Source: Palaemon carinicauda (lineage: Eukaryota > Arthropoda > Malacostraca > Decapoda > Palaemonidae). Taken from it: a stretch of 64,000 nucleotides of DNA. Position 1 is the first letter of the stretch; each line of letters starts with the position of its first letter. The stretch lies in the NCBI RefSeq assembly GCF_036898095.1, contig NC_090739.1, positions 69,285,674 through 69,349,673 of the forward strand, given 5' to 3'. The translations under genes were made by a program, and so were the position numbers. The notes beneath the pieces were generated by a model. It worked only from the letters and a program-made list of their open reading frames with translations. It had not been told where the DNA came from and did no database searches. Positions 55,683-64,000 of the stretch are shown here, piece after piece.

Positions 55683-57742
55683 CTGCCAGCTTCTTCAGAC
55701 AGCAGTGGGAGCCAGACTCAAGAACTTCTGGCAGACCTGGGAGAAGAGAGGCGCAGATGCACAATCTGTGAAGTTGCTCAGAGAGGGGTACAAGATCCTG
55801 TTTGTACGAAAACCCCCTCTAGCAACATCTCCCATCGATCTCTCCCCCAGGTACAGAGAGGAAGACTAAGAGACGAGCATTGAAACAGGAAGTGTCTCTC
55901 TTACTAGAAAAGGGAGCGGTAGTCAAAGTCCTGGACCATCAAACCCCGGGCTTCTACAACCGTCTCTTCTTAGTGGCAAAGAAGACAGGAGGGTGGAGGC
56001 CGGTGCTAGACGTCAGTGCGCTGAATGTCTTTGTCACAAAGCAGACGTTCTCCATGGAGACCACAAAGTCGGTTCTAGCAGCGGTCAGAAGGGAAGACTG
56101 GATGGTCTCGTTAGACCTAAGGGACGCCTACTTCCACGTCCCCATCCACCCGGACTCCCAACCTTTTCTGAGATTCGTTTACGAAAAGGTTGTCTACCAG
56201 TTTCAAGCCCTGTGCTTTGGCCTAAGCACAGCTCCTCTTGTGTTTACGAGGCTGATGAAGAATGTAGCCAAATTCCTTCATTTAGCGAATATCCGAGCCT
56301 CCCTCTACTTGGACGACTGGCTTCTCAGAACTTCTTCCAGTCGTCGCTGTCTGAAGGATCTAAAGTGGACTCTAGATCTGACCAAGGAATTGTGTCTCCT
56401 TGTCAATATGGAAAAGTCTCGAGTGGTCCCATCCCAAACTATTGTGTATTTAGGGATGGAGATTCACAGTCTAGCTTTTCGGGCTTTTCCGTCGGCCCCC
56501 AGAACAAGCCAAGCCCTGTTATGCATCCAGAACATGCTGAAGAAGGAACGATGTTCAGTCAGGCAGTGGATGAGTCTGATAGGGACGCTATCATCCCTGG
56601 AACAGTTCGTAGCATTAGGAAGACTACACCTCCGTCCTCTTCAATATCACCTAGCATTTCACTGGAAAAAGGACAAGACGCTAGAAGCGGTCTCGATTCC
56701 CATTTCCGAGAAGATGAAGTCTTGCCTGACATGGTGGAAGGACAGTATCAACCTCAGAGAGGGTCTGCCCCTGGCTGTTCAGACTCCCAACCACGTTCTC
56801 TTCTCGGACGCATCGGACGTAGGCTGGGGCACGACATTAGACGGTCGGGAATGCTCGGGAATATGGAACTCGAGTCAAAGGACAATGCATATCAACTGCA
56901 AGGAGCTACTGGCAGTACATCTGGCCTTGAAAAGCTTCAGGTCTCTCCTTCAAGGCAAAGTGGTGGAGGTGAACTCGGACAACACCACAGCTTTGGCGTA
57001 CATCTCCAAGCAAGGAGGGACCCACTCACTGACGCTGTACGAGATCGCAAGGGACCTCCTCACCTGGTCGAAAGATCTAAACATATCGCTACTTACGAGG
57101 TTCATTCAAGGCAACTTGAATGTCATGGCAGATTGCCTCAGTCGGAAGGGACAAATTCTTCCAACAGAATGGACCCTCCACAAGGATGTATGCCAGAGTC
57201 TTTGGGCCACCTGGGGCCAGCCGACCATAGATCTCTTCGCAACCTCGATGACCAAGAGGCTCCCAATTTATTGCTCACCAATCCCGGACCCAGCAGCAGT
57301 TCATATAGATGCCTTTCTCCTAGATTGGTCTCATCTAGATCTATATGCATTCCCTCCGTTCAAGATTGTCAACAAGGTACTGCAGAAGTTCGCCTCTCAC
57401 GAAGGGACAAGGTTGACGCTAGTTGCTCCCCTCTGGCCCGCGAGAGAATGGTTCACCGAGGTACTTCGATGGCTAGTAGACGTTCCCAGAACACTTCCCC
57501 TAAGGGTGGACCTTCTACGTCAGCCACACGTAAAGAAGGTACACCAAGGCATCCACGCTCTTCGTCTGACTGCCTTCAGACTATCGAAAGACTCTCGAGA
57601 GCTAGAGGCTTTTCGAAGGAGGCAGCCAGAGCGATTGCTAGAGCAAGGAGAACATCCACCCTTAGAGTCTACCAATCGAAGTGGGAAGTCTTCCGAAACT
57701 GGTGCAAGTCAGTATCAGTATCCTCGACCAGTACCTCTGTAA
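55492..57742 (+). pseudogene. DIRS element B ORF2, RT-RNase H (one frameshift)
   Basis: The first 125 codons (55492-55869) run in one frame. A one-base insertion near 55863-55868 relative to A then moves the rest to the frame 55880-57742, which is fully open. RT motifs: VSLDLRDAYFHVPI, FGLSTAPLVFTRLM, YLDD in LYLDDWLLRTSS. RNase H: FSDASDVGWGTTLDG and NSDNTTALAYISKQGG. The C-terminal part has DLFATSMTKRLPIYCSP and YAFPPFKIVNKVL. Apart from the frameshift no defect is visible. Confidence 0.9.
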
Positions 57743-58641
57743 CTCAAATAGCTGACTTCCTCTTTTATCTGAGGAAAGAACGATCTCTTTCAGCTCCCAC
57801 TATCAAGGGTTACAGAAGCATGTTGGCATCAGTCTTCCGTCACAGAGGCTTAGATCTTTCCAACAATAAAGATCTACAGGACCTCCTTAAGTCTTTTGAG
57901 ACCACGAAGGAGCGTCGTTTGGTTACACCTGGTTGGAATTTAGACGTGGTACTAAGATTCCTCATGTCAGACAGGTTCGAGCCGCTACAATCAGCCTCCC
58001 TGAAAGATCTCACCTTAAAGACTCTTTTCCTGGTTTGCCTAGCCACAGCTAAAAGAGTCAGTGAGATTCATGCCTTCAGCAAGAACATAGGTTTCTCATC
58101 TGAAACGGCTACATGTTCTCTACAACTTGGTTTTCTAGCCAAAAACGAGCTACCTTCTCGACCTTGGCCAAAATCGTTCGATATTCCAAGCTTATCGAAT
58201 ATGGTTGGAAATGAACTAGAAAGAGTCTTATGCCCTGTCAGAGCTCTTAAGTTCTATTTAAAACGAACTAAACCTTTAAGAGGCCCGTCTGAAGCTTTAT
58301 GGTGTTCAGTTAAGAAACCATCTTTGCCTATGTCAAAGAATGCCTTATCCTATTTTATCAGACTGTTAATACGAGAAGCTCATTCCCATCTGAATGAGGA
58401 AGACCAAGCTTTGCTGAGGGTAAGGACACATGAAGTTAGAGCTGTCGCAACTTCCGTGGCCTTTAAACAAAATAGATCTCTGCGAAGTATAATGGACGCA
58501 ACCTATTGGAGAAGCAAGTCAGTGTTCGCGTCTTTTTATCTTAAGGATGTCCAGTCTCTTTACGAGGACTGCTACACTCTGGGACCATTCGTAGCAGCGA
58601 GTGCAGTAGTGGGTGAGGGCTCAACCACTACAATTCCCTAA
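57448..58641 (+). CDS. DIRS element B ORF3, tyrosine recombinase, intact
   Basis: Open for 397 codons from this ATG; another ATG at 57469 corresponds to the ORF3 start given for element A. The frame is open far upstream as well. Catalytic residues are all present: Arg in TAKRVSEIHAFSK, His-x-x-Arg in THEVRAVATSVAF, and Tyr in FASFYLKDVQSL. The N-terminal half has the DNA-binding helices (LRVYQSKWEVFRNWCKS). It overlaps ORF2 by about 295 bases. It could in principle be expressed even though the other genes of this copy are broken. Confidence 0.9.
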   Translation: MVHRGTSMASRRSQNTSPKGGPSTSATRKEGTPRHPRSSSDCLQTIERLSRARGFSKEAARAIARARRTSTLRVYQSKWEVFRNWCKSVSVSSTSTSVTQIADFLFYLRKERSLSAPTIKGYRSMLASVFRHRGLDLSNNKDLQDLLKSFETTKERRLVTPGWNLDVVLRFLMSDRFEPLQSASLKDLTLKTLFLVCLATAKRVSEIHAFSKNIGFSSETATCSLQLGFLAKNELPSRPWPKSFDIPSLSNMVGNELERVLCPVRALKFYLKRTKPLRGPSEALWCSVKKPSLPMSKNALSYFIRLLIREAHSHLNEEDQALLRVRTHEVRAVATSVAFKQNRSLRSIMDATYWRSKSVFASFYLKDVQSLYEDCYTLGPFVAASAVVGEGSTTTIP

Positions 58642-59047
58642 TTCCATAACCTTTTTAATCTTTCTCTTGAAATGTTTTTATTGTTGTTTTTTGGGTTGTC
58701 CGGAAGGCTAAGAAGCCTTTCGCATCCTGGTTGATTTGGCGGGTGGTCAAAGTCATTTCTTGAGAAGCGCCTAGATTAGGGGTTTTGATGAGGTCCTGTT
58801 GTATGGGTTGCAACCCTTGATACTTCAGATCCTAGGGGTCGCTCAGCATCCTGGGAGGATAGCGAGGCTCCGTAAGGAAGACGTACTTAAAAAGGCAGAG
58901 TAATTGTTCAAGTCGACTTCCTTACCAGGTACCTATTTATTTTGTTTTTGTTATTTTGATAACTTCTAAAATGAAATAAAAAATTCTTAGCTCATAATAA
59001 TGTAAACATATAATGCTGGTCTCTACCCACCCCCCTGGGTGTGAATC
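58642..59047 (+). other. 3' untranslated region of DIRS element B
   Basis: Similar to 16462-16857 of element A over most of its length; no gene. Confidence 0.7.
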
Positions 59048-59139
59048 AGCTATTATAATCACCGGCTAAGTTAAATATTGAAAAATGTTATTTTTATAAT
59101 AAAATAAATTTTTTAATATACTTACCCGGTGATTATAAA
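59048..59139 (+). repeat. ICR of DIRS element B
   Basis: The inverse of the left end (GCTATTATAATCACCGGCTA to ATTGAAAAAT) joined to the inverse of the right end (GTTATTTTTATAATAAAATA to CCCGGTGATTATAA). Confidence 0.92.
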
Positions 59140-59184
59140 TTAAAGGACCCTCCCTTCCTCCCCAATAGAGACGCAGTGGACCGA

Positions 59185-59383
59185 GGAGAAAATTGAGTTC
59201 TTTGTTTACATTGAGTACTGGGTACTTGGACGACAGATGGCGCTGTTGGGCACACCCGCAACCTGTATAGCGATCGCTGGCGAATTTTTTCCTTAGAGTT
59301 TTCTGTCGAGCAACAGAGTTGCAGCTATTATAATCACCAGGTAAGTATATTCAAAAATTTATTTTATTATAAAAATAACATTT
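59185..59383 (-). repeat. Right ITR of DIRS element B
   Basis: Inverse of the left ITR (GAGAAAATTGAGTTCTTTG inward from the ICR) plus right-specific outer end AATTTATTTTATTATAAAAA to CATTT. Confidence 0.92.
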
Positions 59384-59975
<592 letters not shown>

Positions 59976-60002
59976 TGCAGGACCCCCCAAGCATTGAGGG
60001 GT

Positions 60003-61790
60003 TTCAGGTAGGGGGCAGACTCCACCATTTTCGGGATCGCTGGACCTTCGATCCCTGGGCCCACAGCCTAATTATGAATGGACCCGGATGGAAATGGAGC
60101 AAAACTCCACCCCGTTTTCCAGAATTCTTCCAACGCTCCACCCCCTTGTTAGAAGAATATATCTCAAAACTCTTGACCAAGAACTTCATAAGGAAAACGA
60201 AGTCCATCAAGTTCCAGGGAAGGCTGTTTTGTGTTTCGAAGAAAAACTCAGACAAACTCAGTGTCTTTCTAGACTTGTCTCCACTCAACAAGTTCATCGA
60301 GAACAACAAGTATTGGATGCTTACTTTGCAACACATAAGGACCCTTCTGCAAAAAGGGGCGTTCATGGTCTCAATAGACCTGGCAGATGCTTACTGGCAT
60401 ATCCCGATGAGTCGCCTTTTCTCCTCCTACCTAGGATTTAGACTACAGAAGAAGTAGTTTGTCTTCAGAGCAATGCCCTTTGGACTGAACACAGCCCCAA
60501 GGATATTCACCAAGCTAGCAGAGACAGTCGTTTAACAGCTACGCACCGAAGGTGTTTAAGTAGTAGCTTACTTAGACGATTGGTTTGTATGGGCAACATC
60601 CAAGATTACTTGTCTGCACGCAGCTCAAAAGGTGATCCAGTTTTTGGAACATTTAAGCTTAGAGATCAACCGCAAGAAGTCTCGTCTCACTCCAGCACAA
60701 CAGTTCCCGTGGGTAGGAATCCAATGGAACTCAAAGTCACACCACCTCTCCATTCCATCCAAGAAGAGGAGAGAGATAGCGGTATATGTCAGGAGACTAA
60801 TCCGTTACAAAAGGATTTCAAGACGCCAACAGGAAGAGTCTTGGGCTATCTACAGTTCGCAGCAGTGACAGACCCAGTGCTAAAGGCACGTTTAAAAGAT
60901 GCGTCAGGAGTCTGGAGGAAATACTCATCGAACGCTCGAAGGGAACAACTACGGTTGACTCCAGCCTTGTTGCGCAGACAATTAAAGCCATGGTCCACAG
61001 CCAAGAGTCTAGCGCGGATAGTTCCCCTGCAACCACTAAAACCATCGGTTGTGAACCATACGGATGTCTCCTTGGAAGGATGGGAAGGTCATTTCCACAA
61101 CAGGAAGCTGCAAGGGACTTGATCACACCAGTTCAAAAGATTTCATATCAACATTTTGGAAGCTATGGCAGTGTTCCTGACATTGAAGAGATTATCTCCT
61201 CACAGATCAACCCACATCAGGTTGGTCCAGGACAACGAGGTGATAGTAAAGTGTCTAAATCGACAAGGCTCAAGATCACCTCATATCAACCATGTGATGT
61301 TAGCCATCTTTTACTGGCAAGGTAAAAGAGATGACACTTATCAGCAGTTCATCTACAAGGGATCCGCAATGTGACGGCAGACGTTCTATCCATGCGAAAG
61401 CCCTTAGAGACAGAATGGTCCTTGGACACAGACTCATTCTCCTTCATCTTGGGAAAAGTCCCAGAACTGCAGATTGACCTCTTTGCAACGAGCGACAACA
61501 AGAAACTATCTTGTTACGTAGCCCCTTACCAGGAGCCTCAAGCAGAAGCAATGGATGCCATGTCTCTAGACTAGAACAGATAGAATTATATTTACCTGTT
61601 TCCACCAACCAATCTCCTGCTAAAAGTCCTCAACAAGCTAAGACCCTTCAGAGGGACGGCAGCGGTGTAGCTCCCCAAGTGGCCCAAGAGCAATTGGTTT
61701 TCTCTAGTCCTAGAGTTGAATCTGAAGCTGTTTTTACTGCCGAATCCAGTGCTGTCCCAACCGGTCTAAAAGTCGACTGTCTACGCTTCA
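60003..61790 (+). pseudogene. DIRS element H ORF2 relic
   Basis: The segment starts at [21 protein letters not shown] is readable from 60074 (VSIDLADAYWHIPM), with TAG or TAA stops at about 60455, 60532 and 60557 and then the YLDD box in AYLDDWFVWATS near 60565. The frame changes near 60830. RNase H (VVNHTDVSLEGWEGHFH) is altered: Ala of the HTDAS motif is Val. PELQIDLFATSDNKKLSCY is at about 61450-61510, and a TAG at 61572-61574 replaces Trp. Dead. Confidence 0.85.
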
Positions 61791-62480
61791 TCCTCGAGAA
61801 CCAGCAACCTACATCTCACGATTTTGTGATTCGGAATCTCAAGAGATAAAGTTAACTTTATCGAAGAGTACAAGTCATGTTCTACTAAGAGACAGTACGA
61901 ATCGTCATGGAAGAAATGGGTGACCTTTGTGAAAGAAAGGAAACCGACAGAAATATTGATAGATTTCTGTCTTGCATTCTTCATACACCTCCACGAACAA
62001 GGACTGACCTTTACTACTATTGCTTCTTGTAAGTCAGCCCTGGTTAGACCACTTCTGTATGCTTTCGAGGTGGACCTCTCAGGTGAAATCTTTAATAAGT
62101 TTCCGAAAGCATGTGCTAGACTCAAACCTGCAGCCCCACCAAAGCCCATCACGTGGTCTTTGGATAAAGTATTGCACTATGCTTTGAACCTGGATAATGA
62201 GAACTGTACTTTAAAGGATTTGACACAAAGTTATCTTTCTGTTAGCAATAGCCTCAGGGCTAGAGTTAGTGAAATGGTGGCTTTATCAAGAAACGAAGGC
62301 CATATTCAGTTCCTGGACTCAGGAGAACTGAATCTGTTTCCCGATCCTGCCTTTTTCGCTAAGAATGAGCTACCCACCAAGAGGTGGGGTCCTTGGAGAA
62401 TCTTCCCATTGAAGGAAGATGTCTCTTTGTGCCCAGTAGAGTGTCTTAAGGTTTATCTTCGAAGAACTTTTAAACTTTAA
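61760..62480 (+). pseudogene. DIRS element H ORF3 relic, catalytic end missing
   Basis: Reads VDCLRFILENQQPTSHDF, then a break, then from 61920 MTFVKERKPTEILIDFCLAF through RARVSEMVALSRNEG (first catalytic Arg) to KVYLRRT. A frameshift ends it at 62480 and the element itself stops at about 62530. The His-x-x-Arg and Tyr motifs are absent. Confidence 0.85.
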
Positions 62481-62530
62481 AGGAGGACAGCTCTTCAGAG
62501 GCAAAACCTCAGGATTGAACCCATCCTTAA

Positions 62531-63536
62531 CCCTGGATAGGTACGCTCCTCGGACACCCCTTTAAGGGTATACCCGGACGCGCGCGACCCCGACGCCAAA
62601 AAAAATTCTTGAAAAATCAGTTTTTGCAGTAACCTCCTTTTTTCTTTTGCCAAAAAAAAAACTTCAATGAATGCTTAAAACAACTGTAAAAGATAAATAC
62701 TACTCATCTGCAGAAAAACTATTTATTATAAATATTTTTAAAAATTAAGTAGAAAAAGACCTTACATAAAAATTCATAAAAAAAAAAGTTTATACATATA
62801 TACACAAATCCTTTTAGGAATTGATTCTTGAATGTTTAGGACACATCTTGATGTATTTTGGATGAAGTCAGACCCATGGAGGTGAAGATCTGAAATGAGA
62901 AAAAAAGGGTAACTTTTTTTGGCCAAAAAAAATTTGTCCAAATTTCATGAATTTTTTTGGGTACCCAAATGAAATAGGAAGTGGCTAATTTTTTTAGGGA
63001 ATAAACATATGTTATCCTAAAATAGAAATATGTAAAAAAATCTTCATTATTTTGTAAATTACATTTATATCAGGGGCCATATCTAAAGGTAATTTTTTGA
63101 GTACTTAGAAATTTCGTAAAAAAAATACATATATTTAATATATAATATGATATTTATGCAGGTAAAAATATACCAAAATATCACAAATTCTATAGGGAAC
63201 AAGAATATATATAGATAGGGCAACTTACGCTTCGGATATGTCCACAAAATGGCCGCCAACCACACTGACTCAGACTCCCTAATCTGCCACTTGAAATGTA
63301 GGAAGGTATGTCAATTTCAAGGTGTTATTTACTAATCTAATTATTATTGGATATGCATAGAAATTGTATGGTGGGTTGCTGGATAATTGTCGATTATTTT
63401 ACGACTATAAAATTAAAATTCTGACCCAAAAAAAATTTTTTGAAGGGAAATAAAATCGAAAAAAAAAATGTAAAACAATATAATATTTTAGCTAAAAAAA
63501 TTTGATGATATTCAATCAAAAAAGAAGTAAACAAAA
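62531..63536. other. AT-rich repeat-like sequence, no gene
   Basis: Starts with a short GC-rich, palindrome-containing piece (GGGTATACCCGGACGCGCGC, 62567-62586) and then becomes very AT-rich with A runs. No gene. Its style (long A runs with gene-free blocks) resembles the satellite that follows. Confidence 0.5.
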
Positions 63537-64000
63537 TTTTCCGACAAATAAACATCTAGAGGAATCATTACTCTGTGATAGTTCCTTAGTACGTAGTAAT
63601 TTTGAAAGAAATGGGAAAAAACGAAAAAGTGGCAATCGCAGGAAAATCGAACACATACCTATATATACGCCATATCTGGCTAAAAATAAAGATAGGCATG
63701 GGTAGCCAGATCATCTAGAAACACTTTCCAACACTATAAAAGTACAAGTTTTGCGACACTACTTGCCAATTCCTTACGGTAACATGACTAAGCAAAAAAA
63801 TGCAAAACAAATAAAAAGGGGCACTCGCGGAAAAATGGCCAACATTCTAATATACGGCATTTCAGAAAAAAAAAATTTCAGCCACGTACTAGGCAAACCA
63901 TCAAGGCACATTTTCCGACAAATAAACATCTAAATGAATCATTACTCTGTGATAGTTCCTTAGTACGTAGTAATTTTGAAAGAAATGGGAAAAAACGAAA
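63537..64000 (+). repeat. Satellite-like tandem repeat, about 374-base period
   Basis: TTTTCCGACAAATAAACATC begins at 63537 and again at 63911, and about 90 bases after each copy are nearly identical up to the window end. Within the unit a weaker half-period of about 189 bases is visible (AGTGGCAATCGCAGGAAAAT at 63628, AGGGGCACTCGCGGAAAAAT at 63817). So the monomer may be about 187 bases arranged as a dimer. The array runs off the window. Confidence 0.8.

Larger units (their letters stand above)
59985..62530 (+). mobile_element. DIRS family 2 element H, truncated at both ends
   Basis: Contains only coding relics: RT, RNase H, the ORF2 C-terminal region and most of the tyrosine recombinase, in element order. 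No ITR, leader, ORF1 or ICR is present. The left side starts abruptly at a (TA)n array within the start of ORF2, and the right side breaks off at about 62530 inside the recombinase catalytic domain. Confidence 0.88.

Overview
This is eukaryotic, almost certainly crustacean and probably decapod, genomic DNA. Three things suggest it: AT-rich sequence with long (TA)n and (GA)n arrays, a load of DIRS1-type tyrosine-recombinase retrotransposons (a group known to be common in decapods), and five exons of an arthropod-like SID-1 gene. There is no prokaryotic organisation, and I recognise no rRNA, tRNA or CRISPR.

Host gene. On the minus strand I can assemble five consecutive exons of a SID-1/SIDT-like dsRNA channel: 51184-51067, 50099-49860, 47580-47336, 47128-47015 and 4297-4184. 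Splice sites and reading phases agree at every join. The exons encode most of the conserved C-terminal transmembrane region. The first exons lie beyond 64000, and the very last one was not found. The intron between 47015 and 4297 is about 42.7 kb and holds most of the mobile DNA in the window.

Mobile DNA, left to right. 1-10630 holds relics of RTE-like LINEs, microsatellites and a local tandem duplication. 10631-17190 is element A, a complete DIRS1-type element with three open frames (gag-like, RT/RNase H, tyrosine recombinase), inverted terminal repeats (ITRs) and an internal complementary region (ICR). 17205-22955 is element E, a second DIRS family, gutted and carrying a Tigger/pogo-like DNA transposon. 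23251-32013 is element C (complete ends, degraded genes). 32111-33505 is a dispersed repeat (R1) split by a DIRS end fragment (F). 34128-43015 is element D (nearly intact, with a perfect RT/RNase H frame). 44025-44222 is a solo DIRS end (G), followed by a degraded transposon-type gene and the SID-1 exons. 52010-59975 is a (TA)-rich array split by element B, a relative of A with three lesions. 59985-62530 is a truncated family-2 element (H). The window ends in AT-rich sequence and a satellite-like repeat.

How it fits together. All six coding DIRS elements (A, B, C, D, E, H) lie on the plus strand, antisense to the SID-1-like gene. Two families are present: family 1 is A and B; family 2 is C, D, E, H and ends F and G. 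Both use the same plan of ORF1, then ORF2 in the +1 frame, then ORF3 back in the ORF1 frame, with an ICR next to the right ITR that equals the reverse complement of the joined element ends. That is the arrangement expected for DIRS1-type replication through a circular intermediate that the tyrosine recombinase integrates.
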